A stretch of 64,000 bases of DNA from Heliopora coerulea (taxonomy: Eukaryota > Cnidaria > Anthozoa > Scleralcyonacea > Helioporidae), in contig JASJOG010000078.1 of the NCBI GenBank assembly GCA_030142905.1, positions 1,116,001-1,180,000 on the forward strand, in the 5' to 3' direction. This document shows positions 1 to 9,909 of the stretch, in pieces; positions within the stretch are counted from its first letter, which is position 1; every line of letters begins with the position of its first letter. Under the pieces are notes generated by a model that searched no databases, was not told the origin of the DNA, and saw only the letters and a program-made list of their open reading frames with translations. The position numbers were made by a program, and so were the translations under genes.

Positions 1-2
1 TA

Positions 3-13
3 GGAAATTTTCC
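3..13. repeat. Short dyad at monomer start, recurring every 381-382 bp
   Basis: GGAAA and TTTCC form a perfect 5-bp inverted repeat around one central base. Most monomers have C in the centre (GGAAACTTTCC); a few, at 1, 763, 3811 and 6098, have T. The exceptions include GAAAC-TATCC near 51841 and 62134, which weakens the dyad, and TACGAAAC at about 30875, 34305, 36592 and 38117. A small symmetrical site repeated once per monomer could be a protein-binding site; nothing in the sequence proves that. Confidence 0.55.
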
Positions 14-56
14 AAATACTTCTAAATTGTTCTCCTCCACCCAAACATCATGAAAC

Positions 57-76
57 AAATCGATTTTCGTCGATTT
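57..76. repeat. AT-rich inverted repeat (7-bp arms), once per monomer
   Basis: AAATCGA at 57-63 is the reverse complement of TCGATTT at 70-76, with a 6-base spacer, so this stretch can form a small hairpin. Its left half also contains the 10-bp perfect palindrome AAATCGATTT, and a further GACGATTT follows directly, giving three CGATTT copies in a row. Variants differ in their effect on the stem. TTCTTCGATTT keeps the arms paired, whereas CTTCTATTT, CTTTTATTT, CTTAGATTT and CTTTGATTT each break one or more pairs. The first two of these broken forms follow class B junctions. Confidence 0.7.
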
Positions 77-101
77 GACGATTTGCTGTAAAAATTTCTC
101 C

Positions 102-214
102 AACTCGTCAAAAACGCTTTATCTCGTCGGGATAAGACAATTACTAAAACGAACTGTGAAAAAGTTGTGGCTTAAGTTTGTTGCATTGGTCGAATGTTTC
201 CCAAAACTCGTCAA
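102..214. repeat. Internal direct repeat AACTCGTCAA, 103 bp apart
   Basis: The 10-mer AACTCGTCAA occurs at 102-111 and again at 205-214 of the monomer. Flanks are partly alike: TTTCTCC before the first and TTTCCCAA before the second, and CGCTTTA against CGGTTTA after them. Similarity fades outside about 25 bp. It may be a relic of an older, shorter repeat unit, or chance. Confidence 0.45.
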
Positions 215-240
215 TCGGTTTAAAATGATCTTTTCGGGTC

Positions 241-325
241 AGAGAAGAGAATAAAAGCATTAGTTGATTGATTCGTGAAGTACTTGCGAAAATATGGCAA
301 TGTTTAAAAATTGGACAATTAAGCC
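241..325. other. Nearly invariant core of the monomer
   Basis: From AGAGAAGAGAATAAAAGC through TTGATTGATTCGAGAAG, AAGTACTT, GCGAAAATATGGCAATG and TTTAAAAATTGGACAATTAAG, nearly every copy reads the same. I see only scattered exceptions: CGTGAAG (1, 763), TACTAGCG (second monomer), AGTATTTCCG (about 9809), AATAAGGC (several between 16.6 and 27.4 kb), GATACGAG (33050, 36864), GATTGGAG (44868, 46774, 57832), GTTTATTG (several), AAAACATGG (45268, 47174) and a one-base loss at 59708. The rest of the monomer carries most of the class-defining variation. AAGTACTT (278-285) is an 8-bp palindrome. A conserved box inside a satellite monomer is what a binding site for a centromere or heterochromatin protein would look like, but homogenisation alone could also give it. 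Confidence 0.6.
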
Positions 326-326
326 T

Positions 327-342
327 TATATACGCATAAAAG
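327..342 (+). promoter_or_regulatory. TATA-like stretch in each monomer (weak candidate)
   Basis: TATATA at 327-332 is followed by CATAAAAG at 335-342. The pair is present in most class A monomers. Class B monomers often read CGCCTAAAAG, and six monomers read TTAAATACG (32343, 35774, 39586, 41492, 43398, 53691), which destroys the TATATA. AT-rich DNA gives such matches by chance, so this is only a possible start site for satellite transcription. Confidence 0.15.
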
Positions 343-504
343 CCAGAATATGGTAAGATTTAGTTAAACACCAAATAGTTGTAGGAAACTTTCCAAATAC
401 TTCTAAATTGTTCTCCTCCACCCAAACATCATGAAAAAAATCGATTTTCGTCGATTTGACGATTTGCTGTAAAAATTTCTCCAACTCGTCAAAAACGCTT
501 TATC

Positions 505-521
505 TCGTCGGGATAAGACGA
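505..521. repeat. Second short dyad TCGTC...GACGA
   Basis: TCGTC at 505-509 pairs with GACGA at 517-521 across a 7-base spacer (GGGATAA). It recurs in most monomers. Class B-linked monomers usually carry GAAATAA in the spacer, and some others read AAACG, which breaks the right arm (for example near 2422, 3564 and 5090). The first and third monomers read GACAA, which also breaks it. Confidence 0.5.
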
Positions 522-1524
522 TTACTAAAACGAACTGTGAAAAAGTTGTGGCTTAAGTTTGTTGCATTGGTCGAATGTTTCCCAAAACTCGTCAATCGGT
601 TTAAAATGATCTTTTCGGGTCAGAGAAGAGAATAAAAGCATTAGTTGATTGATTCGAGAAGTACTAGCGAAAATATGGCAATGTTTAAAAATTGGACAAT
701 TAAGCCTTATATACGCATAAAAGCCAGAATATGGTAAGATTTAGTTAAACACCAAATAGTTGTAGGAAATTTTCCAAATACTTCTAAATTGTTCTCCTCC
801 ACCCAAACATCATGAAACAAATCGATTTTCGTCGATTTGACGATTTGCTGTAAAAATTTCTCCAACTCGTCAAAAACGCTTTATCTCGTCGGGATAAGAC
901 AATTACTAAAACGAACTGTGAAAAAGTTGTGGCTTAAGTTTGTTGCATTGGTCGAATGTTTCTCAAAACTCGTCAATCGGTTTAAAATGATCTTTTCGGG
1001 TCAGAGAAGAGAATAAAAGCATTAGTTGATTGATTCGTGAAGTACTTGCGAAAATATGGCAATGTTTAAAAATTGGACAATTAAGCCTTATATACGCATA
1101 AAAGCCAGAATATGGTAAGATTTAGTTAAACACCAAATAGTTGTAGGAAACTTTCCAAATACTTCTAAATTGTTCTCCTCCACCCAAACATCATGAAAAA
1201 AATCGATTTTCGTCGATTTGACGATTTGCTGTAAAAATTTCTCCAACTCGTCAAAAACGCTTTATCTCGTCGGGATAAGACGATTACTAAAACGAACTGT
1301 GAAAAAGTTGTGGCTTAAGTTTGTTGCATTGGTCGAATGTTTCCCAAAACTCGTCAATCGGTTTAAAATGATCTTTTCGGGTCAGAGAATAGAATAAAAG
1401 CATTAGTTGATTGATTCGAGAAGTACTTGCGAAAATATGGCAATGTTTAAAAATTGGACAATTAAGCCTTATATACGCATAAAAGCCAGAATATGGTAAG
1501 ATTTAGTTAAACACCAAATAGTTG

Positions 1525-3810
1525 TAGGAAACTTTCCAAATACTTCTAAATTGTTCTCCTCCACCTAAACATCATGAAACAAATCGATTTTCGTCGATTT
1601 GACGATTTGCTGTAAAAATTTCTCCAACTCGTCAAAAACGCTTTATCTCGTCGGGATAAGACGATTACTAAAACGAACTGTGAAACAGTTGTGGCTTAAG
1701 TTTGTTGCATTTGTCGAATATTTGCAAAAACTCGTCAATCGGTTTAAAATGATCTTTTCGGGTCAGATAAGAGAATAAAAGCATTAGTTGATTGATTCGA
1801 GAAGTACTTGCGAAAATATGGCAATGTTTAAAAATTGGACAATTAAGCCTTATATACGCATAAAAGCCAGAATATGGTAAGATTTAGTTAAACACCAAAT
1901 AGTTGTAGGAAACTTTCCAAATACTTCTAAATTGTTCTCCTCCACCCAAACATCATGAAACAAATCGATTTTCGTCGATTTGACGATTTGCTGTGAAAAT
2001 TTCTCCAACTCGTCAAAAACGCTTTATCTCGTCGGGATAAGACGATTACTAAAACGAACTGTGAAATAGTTGTGGCTTAAGTTTGTTGCATTGGTCGAAT
2101 GTTTCCCAAAACTCGTCAATCGGTTTAAAATGATCTTTTCGGGTCAGAGAAGAGAATAAAAGCATTAGTTGATTGATTCGAGAAGTACTTGCGAAATTAT
2201 GGCAATGTTTAAAAATTGGACAATTAAGCCTTATATACGCATAAAAGCCAGAATATGGTAAGATTTAGTTAAACACCAAATAGGTGTAGGAAACTTTCCA
2301 AATACTTCTAAATTGTTCTCCTCCACCCAAACATCATGAAACAAATCGATTTTCGTCGATTTGACGATTTGCTGTAAAAATTTCTCCAACTCGTCAAAAA
2401 CGCTTTATCTCGTCGGGATAAAACGATTACTAAAACGAACTGTGAAACAGTTGTGGCTTAAGTTTGTTGCATTTGTCGAATATTTGCAAAAACTCGTCAA
2501 TCGGTTTAAAATGATCTTTTCGGGTCAGAGAAGAGAATAAAAGCATTAGTTGATTGATTCGAGAAGTACTTGCGAAAATATGGCAATGTTTAAAAATTGG
2601 ACAATTAAGCCTTATATACGCATAAAAGCCAGAATATGGTAAGATTTAGTTAAACACCAAATAGTTGTAGGAAACTTTCCAAATACTTCTAAATTGTTCT
2701 CCTCCACCCAAACATCATGAAACAAATCGATTTTCGTCGATTTGACGATTTGCTGTAAAAATTTCTCCAACTCGTCAAAAACGCTTTATCTCGTCGGGAT
2801 AAGACGATTACTAAAACGAACTGTGAAACAGTTGTGGCTTAAGTTTGTTGCATTTGTCGAATATTTGCAAAAACTCGTCAATATGTTTAAAATGATCTTT
2901 TCGGGTCAGAGAAGAGAATAAAAGCATTAGTTGATTGATTCGAGAAGTACTTGCGAAAATATGGCAATGTTTAAAAATTGGACAATTAAGCCTTATATAC
3001 GCATAAAAGCCAGAATATGGTAAGATTTAGTTAAACACCAAATAGTTGTAGGAAACTTTCCAAATACTTCTAAATTGTTCTCCTCCACCCAAACATCATG
3101 AAACAAATCGATTTTCTTCGATTTGACGATTTGCTGTAAAAATTTCTCCAACTCGTCAAAAACGCTTTATCTCGTCGGGATAAGACGATTACTAAAACGA
3201 ACTGTGAAAAAGTTGTGGCTTAAGTTTGTTGCATTGGTCGAATGTTTCCCAAAACTCGTCAATCGGTTAAAAATGATCTTTTCGGGTCAGAGAAGAGAAT
3301 AAAAGCATTAGTTGATTGATTCGAGAAGTACTTGCGAAAATATGGCAATGTTTAAAAATTGGACAATTAAGCCTTATATACGCATAAAAGCCAGAATATG
3401 GTAAGATTTAGTTAAACACCAAATAGTTGTAGGAAACTTTCCAAATACTTCTAAATTGTTCTCCTCCACCCAAACATCATGAAACAAATCGATTTTCGTC
3501 GATTTGACGATTTGCTGTAAAAATTTCTCCAACTCGTCAAAAACGCTTTATCTCGTCGGGATAAAACGATTACTAAAACGAACTGTGAAACAGTTGTGGC
3601 TTAAGTTTGTTGCATTTGTCGAATATTTGCAAAAACTCGTCAATCGGTTTAAAATGATCTTTTCGGGTCAGAGAAGAGAATGAAAGCATTAGTTGATTGA
3701 TTCGAGAAGTACTTGCGAAAATATGGCAATGTTTAAAAATTGGACAATTAAGCCTTATATACGCATAAAAGTCAGAATATGGTAAGATTTAGTTAAACAC
3801 CAAATAGTTG
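1525..3810. repeat. Mixed class A monomers without clear higher-order period
   Basis: Six monomers (1525, 1906, 2287, 2668, 3049, 3430) mix two body types. One has CAGTTG with CATTTGTCGAATATTTGC; the other has CATTGGTCGAATGTTTCCC. The monomers at 1525, 2287, 2668 and 3430 have the TATTTGC body; 1906 and 3049 have the GTTTCCC body. Single marks include CAATATG near 2880, GTCAGATAAG near 1764 and GAATGAAAG near 3678. There is no gene. Confidence 0.85.
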
Positions 3811-6800
3811 TAGGAAATTTTCCAAATACTTCTAAATTGTTCTCCTCCACCCAAACATCATGAAACAAATCGATTTTCGTCGATTTGACGATTTGCTGTA
3901 AAAATTTCTCCAACTCGTCAAAAACGCTTTATCTCGTCGGGATAAGACGATTACTAAAACGAACTGTGAAACAGTTGTGGCTTAAGTTTTTTGCATTGGT
4001 CGAATGTTTCCCAAAACTCGTCAATCGGTTTAAAATGATCTTTTCGGGTCAGAGAAGAGAATAAAAGCATTAGTTGATTGATTCGAGAAGTACTTGCGAA
4101 AATATGGCAATGTTTAAAAATTGGACAATTAAGCCTTATATACGCATAAAAGCCAGAATATGGTAAGATTTAGTTAAACACGAAATAGTTGTAGGAAACT
4201 TTCCAAATACTTCTAAATTGTTCTCCTACACCCAAATGTCATGAAACAAATCGATTTTCTTCGATTTGACGATTTGCTGTGAAAATTTCTCCAACTCGTC
4301 AAAAACGCTTTATCTCGTCGGGATAAGACGATTACTAAAACGAACTGTGAAACAGTTGTGGCTTAAGTTAGTTGCATTGGTCGAATGTTTCCCAAAACTC
4401 GTCAATCGGTTTAAAATGATCTTTTCGGGTCAGAGAAGAGAATAAAAGCATTAGTTGATTGATTCGAGAAGTACTTGCGAAAATATGGCAATGTTTAAAA
4501 ATTGAACAATTAAGCCTTATATACGCCTAAAAGCCAGAAGTATGCCTAGAATTGGTTAAACACCAAATAGGTTTAGGAAACTTTCCAAATACTTCTAAAT
4601 TGTTCTCCTACACCCAAATGTCATGAAACAAATCGATTTTCTTCTATTTGACGATTTGCTGTGAAAATTTCTCCAACTCGTCAAAAACGCTTTATCTCGT
4701 CGGGATAAGACGATTACTAAAACGAACTGTGAAACAGTTGTGGCTTAAGTTTGTTGCATTGGTCGAATGTTTCCCAAAACTCGTCAATCGGTTTAAAATG
4801 ATCTTTTCGGGTCAGAGAAGAGAATAAAAGCATTAGTTGATTGATTCGAGAAGTACTTGCGAAAATATGGCAATGTTTAAAAATTGGACAATTAAGCCTT
4901 ATATACGCATAAAAGCTAGAATATGGTAAGATTTAGTTAAACACCAAATAGTTGTAGGAAACTTTCCAAATACTTCTAAATTGTTCTCCTCCACCCAAAC
5001 ATCATGAAACAAATCGATTTTCGTCGATTTGACGATTTGCTGTAAAAATTTCTCCAACTCGTCAAAAACGCTTTATCTCGTCGGGATAAAACGATTACTA
5101 AAACGAACTGTGAAACAGTTGTGGCTTAAGTTTGTTGCATTTGTCGAATATTTGCAAAAACTCGTCAATCGGTTTAAAATGATCTTTTCGGGTCAGAGAA
5201 GAGAATAAAAGCATTAGTTGATTGATTCGAGAAGTACTTGCGAAAATATGGCAATGTTTAAAAATTGGACAATTAAGCCTTATATACGCATAAAAGCCAG
5301 AATATGGTAAGATTTAGTTAAACACCAAATAGTTGTAGGAAACTTTCCAAATACTTCTAAATTGTTCTCCTCCACCCAAACATCATGAAACAAATCGATT
5401 TTCGTCGATTTGACGATTTGCTGTAAAAATTTCTCCAACTCGTCAAAAACGCTTTATCTCGTCGGGATAAGACGATTACTAAAACGAACTGTGAAAAAGT
5501 TGTGGCTTAAGTTTGTTGCATTGGTCGAATGTTTCCCAAAACTCGTCAATCGGTTTAAAATGATCTTTTCGGGTCAGAGAAGAGAATAAAAGCATTAGTT
5601 GATTGATTCGAGAAGTACTTGCGAAAATATGGCAATGTTTAAAAATTGGACAATTAAGCCTTATATACGAATAAAAGCCAGAATATGGTAAGATTTAGTT
5701 AAACACCAAATAGTTGTAGGAAACTTTCCAAATACTTCTAAATTGTTCTCCTCCACCTAAACATCATGAAACAAATCGATTTTCTTCGATTTGACGATTT
5801 GCTGTAAAATTTTCTCCAACTCGTCAAAAACGCTTTATCTCGTCGGGATAAGACGATTACTAAAACGAACTGTGAAACAGTTGTGGCTTAAGTTTGTTGC
5901 ATTTGTCGAATATTTGCAAAAACTCGTCAATCGGTTTAAAATGATCTTTTCGGGTCAGAGAAGAGAATAAAAGCATTAGTTGATTGATTCGAGAAGTACT
6001 TGCGAAAATATGGCAATGTTTAAAAATTGGACAATTAAGCCTTATATACGCATAAAAGTCAGAATATGGTAAGATTTAGTTAAACACCAAATAGTTGTAG
6101 GAAATTTTCCAAATACTTCTAAATTGTTCTCCTCCACCCAAACATCATGAAACAAATCGATTTTCGTCGATTTGACGATTTGCTGTAAAAATTTCTCCAA
6201 CTCGTCAAAAACGCTTTATCTCGTCGGGATAAGACGATTACTAAAACGAACTGTGAAACAGTTGTGGCTTAAGTTTTTTGCATTGGTCGAATGTTTCCCA
6301 AAACTCGTCAATCGGTTTAAAATGATCTTTTCGGGTCAGAGAAGAGAATAAAAGCATTAGTTGATTGATTCGAGAAGTACTTGCGAAAATATGGCAATGT
6401 TTAAAAATTGGACAATTAAGCCTTATATACGCATAAAAGCCAGAATATGGTAAGATTTAGTTAAACACCAAATAGTTGTAGGAAACTTTCCAAATACTTC
6501 TAAATTGTTCTCCTACACCCAAATGTCATGAAACAAATCGATTTTCTTCGATTTGACGATTTGCTGTGAAAATTTCTCCAACTCGTCAAAAACGCTTTAT
6601 CTCGTCGGGATAAGACGATTACTAAAACGAACTGTGAAACAGTTGTGGCTTAAGTTAGTTGCATTGGTCGAATGTTTCCCAAAACTCGTCAATCGGTTTA
6701 AAATGATCTTTTCGGGTCAGAGAAGAGAATAAAAGCATTAGTTGATTGATTCGAGAAGTACTTGCGAAAATATGGCAATGTTTAAAAATTGGACAATTAA

Positions 6801-8003
6801 GCCTTATATACGCATAAAAGCTAGAATATGGTAAGATTTAGTTAAACACCAAATAGTTGTAGGAAACTTTCCAAATACTTCTAAATTGTTCTCCTCCACC
6901 CAAACATCATGAAACAAATCGATTTTCGTCGATTTGACGATTTGCTGTAAAAATTTCTCCAACTCGTCAAAAACGCTTTATCTCGTCGGGATAAAACGAT
7001 TACTAAAACGAACTGTGAAACAGTTGTGGCTTAAGTTAGTTGCATTTGTCGAATATTTGCAAAAACTCGTCAATCGGTTTAAAATGATCTTTTCGGGTCA
7101 GAGAAGAGAATAAAAGCATTAGTTGATTGATTCGAGAAGTACTTGCGAAAATATGGCAATGTTTAAAAATTGGACAATTAAGCCTTATATACGCATAAAA
7201 GCCAGAATATGGTAAGATTTAGTTAAACACCAAATAGTTGTAGGAAACTTTCCAAATACTTCTAAATTGTTCTCCTCCACCCAAACATCATGAAACAAAT
7301 CGATTTTCGTCGATTTGACGATTTGCTGTAAAAATTTCTCCAACTCGTCAAAAACGCTTTATCTCGTCGGGATAAGACGATTACTAAAACGAACTGTGAA
7401 AAAGTTGTGGCTTAAGTTTGTTGCATTGGTCGAATGTTTCCCAAAACTCGTCAATCGGTTTAAAATGATCTTTTCGGGTCAGAGAAGAGAATAAAAGCAT
7501 TAGTTGATTGATTCGAGAAGTACTTGCGAAAATATGGCAATGTTTAAAAATTGGACAATTAAGCCTTATATACGAATAAAAGCCAGAATATGGTAAGATT
7601 TAGTTAAACACCAAATAGTTGTAGGAAACTTTCCAAATACTTCTAAATTGTTCTCCTCCACCTAAACATCATGAAACAAATCGATTTTCTTCGATTTGAC
7701 GATTTGCTGTAAAATTTTCTCCAACTCGTCAAAAACGCTTTATCTCGTCGGGATAAGACGATTACTAAAACGAACTGTGAAACAGTTGTGGCTTAAGTTT
7801 GTTGCATTTGTCGAATATTTGCAAAAACTCGACAATCGGTTTAAAATGATCTTTTCGGGTCAGAGAAGAGAATAAAAGCATTAGTTGATTGATTCGAGAA
7901 GTACTTGCGAAAATATGGCAATGTTTAAAAATTGGACAATTAAGCCTTATATACGCATAAAAGCCAGAAGTATGCCTAGAATTGGTTAAACACCAAATAG
8001 GTT
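3811..8003. repeat. Six-monomer block followed by a five-monomer copy that lost one unit
   Basis: The first block runs 3811-6097 (six monomers) and the second 6098-8003 (five). Shared markers are AAAGTCAGAATATGG just before each (3771 and 6058, 2287 bp apart), GGAAATTTTCC with AAGTTTTTTGC, AAGTTAGTTGC, AAAGCTAG, CGAATAAAAG and TAAAATTTTC. The AAAGCTAG marks (4915, 6820) lie only 1905 bp apart, so the second block lacks one monomer. It joins the start of the 4192-type monomer to the end of the 4574-type monomer in the unit at 6479. This is the expected product of unequal exchange. Confidence 0.88.
4192..4573. repeat. Representative monomer ending in a class B junction (382 bp)
   Basis: This monomer ends in the alternative junction AGAAGTATGCCTAGAATTGG in place of AGAATATGGTAAGATTTAG. 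The change adds one base and alters several others, and the following monomer starts GTTTAGG instead of TTGTAGG. I find this junction 36 times, near 4537, 7969, 9112, 10256, 14067, 14830, 16735, 18260, 20547, 22072, 23597, 25503, 27408, 28933, 30078, 31222, 33126, 34650, 36938, 38463, 40367, 42273, 44179, 46086, 48755, 50661, 51807, 52568, 54474, 55238, 57142, 58667, 60954, 62099, 62862 and 63241. Subtypes have GCCTAG, GCCAAG, or TTTGCCAAG. The next monomer usually has CTACACCCAAATGTCAT rather than CTCCACCCAAACATCAT. Confidence 0.93.
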
Positions 8004-9909
8004 TAGGAAACTTTCCAAATACTTCTAAATTGTTCTCCTACACCGTAATGTCATGAAACAAATCGATTTTCTTTTATTTGACGATTTGCTGTGAAAATTT
8101 CTCCAACTCGTCAAAAACGCTTTATCTCGTCGAAATAAGACGATTACTAAAACGAACTGTGAAACAGTTGTGGCTTAAGTTTGTTGCATTGGTCGAATGT
8201 TTCCCAAAACTCGTCAATCGGTTTAAAATGATCTTTTCGGGTCAGAGAAGAGAATAAAAGCATTAGTTGATTGATTCGAGAAGTACTTGCGAAAATATGG
8301 CAATGTTTAAAAATTGGACAATTAAGCCTTATATACGCATAAAAGCCAGAATATGGTAAGATTTAGTTAAACACCAAATAGGTATAGGAAACTTTCCAAA
8401 TACTTCTAAATTGTTCTCCTCCACCTAAAAATCATGAAACAAATCGATTTTCTTAGATTTGACGATTTGCTGTGAAAATTTCTCCAACTCGTCAAAAACG
8501 CTTTATCTCGTCGGGATAAGACGATTACTAAAACGAACTGTGAAACAGTTGTGGCTTAAGTTTGTTGCGTTTGTCGAATATTTGCAAAAACTCGTCAATC
8601 GGTTTAAAATGATCTTTTCGGGTCAGAGAAGAGAATAAAAGCATTAGTTGATTGATTCGAGAAGTACTTGCGAAAATATGGCAATGTTTAAAAATTGGAC
8701 AATTAAGCCTTATATACGAATAAAAGCCAGAATATGGTAAGATTTAGTTAAACACCAAATAGTTGTAGGAAACTTTCCAAATATTTCTAAATTGTTCTCC
8801 TCCACCTAAACATCATGAAACAAATCGATTTTCTTCGATTTGACGATTTGCTGTAAAAATTTCTCCAACTCGTCAAAAACGCTTTATCTCGTCGGGATAA
8901 GACGATTACTAAAACGAACTGTGAAACAGTTGTGGCTTAAGTTTGTTGCATTTGTCGAATATTTGCAAAAACTCGACAATCGGTTTAAAATGATCTTTTC
9001 GGGTCAGAGAAGAGAATAAAAGCATTAGTTGATTGATTCGAGAAGTACTTGCGAAAATATGGCAATGTTTAAAAATTGGACAATTAAGCCTTATATACGC
9101 ATAAAAGCCAGAAGTATGCCTAGAATTGGTTAAACACCAAATAGGTTTAGGAAACTTTCCAAATACTTCTAAATTGTTCTCCTACACCGTAATGTCATGA
9201 AACAAATCGATTTTCTTTTATTTGACGATTTGCTGTGAAAATTTCTCCAACTCGTCAAAAACGCTTTATCTCGTCGAAATAAGACGATTACTAAAACGAA
9301 CTGTGAAACAGTTGTGGCTTAAGTTTGTTGCATTGGTCGAATGTTTCCCAAAACTCGTCAATCGGTTTAAAATGATCTTTTCGGGTCAGAGAAGAGAATA
9401 AAAGCATTAGTTGATTGATTCGAGAAGTACTTGCGAAAATATGGCAATGTTTAAAAATTGGACAATTAAGCCTTATATACGCATAAAAGCCAGAATATGG
9501 TAAGATTTAGTTAAACACCAAATAGGTATAGGAAACTTTCCAAATACTTCTAAATTGTTCTCCTCCACCTAAAAATCATGAAACAAATCGATTTTCTTAG
9601 ATTTGACGATTTGCTGTGAAAATTTCTCCAACTCGTCAAAAACGCTTTATCTCGTCGGGATAAGACGATTACTAAAACGAACTGTGAAACAGTTGTGGCT
9701 TAAGTTTGTTGCGTTTGTCGAATATTTGCAAAAACTCGTCAATCGGTTTAAAATGATCTTTTCGGGTCAGAGAAGAGAATAAAAGCATTAGTTGATTGAT
9801 TCGAGAAGTATTTCCGAAAATATGGCAATGTTTAAAAATTGGACAATTAAGCTTTATATACGCATAAAAGCCAGAATATGGTAAGATTTAGTTAAACACC
9901 AAATAGTTG
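7622..9909. repeat. Three-monomer higher-order repeat, period 1144 bp
   Basis: Triplets start at 7622 and 8766. Each has a TATTTGC-body monomer with AACTCGACAATCGG and a class B end, then a monomer with CTACACCGTAATG and CTTTTATTT and TCGAAATAAG, then one with AGGTATAGG, CCTAAAAATC, CTTAGATTT and GTTGCGTTTG. The CACCGTAATG mark appears a third time, giving 8043, 9187 and 10331, exactly 1144 apart. In that third triplet only the middle unit matches; its first monomer (9910) and third (10673) are of other types. Confidence 0.9.

Larger units (their letters stand above)
1..381. repeat. Representative class A monomer (381 bp)
   Basis: This is the first full monomer, used here as the coordinate frame for internal features. 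In order it holds a GGAAA-T-TTTCC dyad (3-13), a pyrimidine-rich stretch, an AT-rich inverted repeat (57-76), several CGTC/GACG motifs (68-140), two copies of AACTCGTCAA (102 and 205), a nearly invariant core (241-325), a TATATA stretch (327-332), and the class A junction ending in AGTTAAACACC. The class A junction reads AGAATATGGTAAGATTTAG. This copy has two markers shared only with the monomer at 763: GACAATT instead of GACGATT, and CGTGAAG instead of CGAGAAG. The dyad reads TTTTCC here rather than the more usual CTTTCC. Confidence 0.95.
1..1524. repeat. Dimer duplication (2 x 762 bp)
   Basis: Monomers at 1 and 763 share GACAATT and CGTGAAG; monomers at 382 and 1144 share ATGAAAAAAATCG. The alternation shows that a two-monomer unit was duplicated. 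Few differences separate the two copies (for example TTTCTCAAAAC near 960, TACTAGCG near 663, AGAATAGAAT near 1386), so the event is recent. No gene is present. Confidence 0.88.

Noticed and set aside
168..201. Pol III promoter boxes (TGGCTTAAG and GGTCGAAT)
   Set aside because: They resemble A and B boxes loosely, but they lie only about 20 bp apart and there is no tRNA-like fold, so a tRNA- or SINE-derived origin is not supported.
1..381. CENP-B box in the monomer
   Set aside because: I searched both strands of the monomer by eye for TTCGnnnnAnnCGGG. TCTCGTCGGGATAAG and TTTTCGGGTCAGAG only resemble parts of it.
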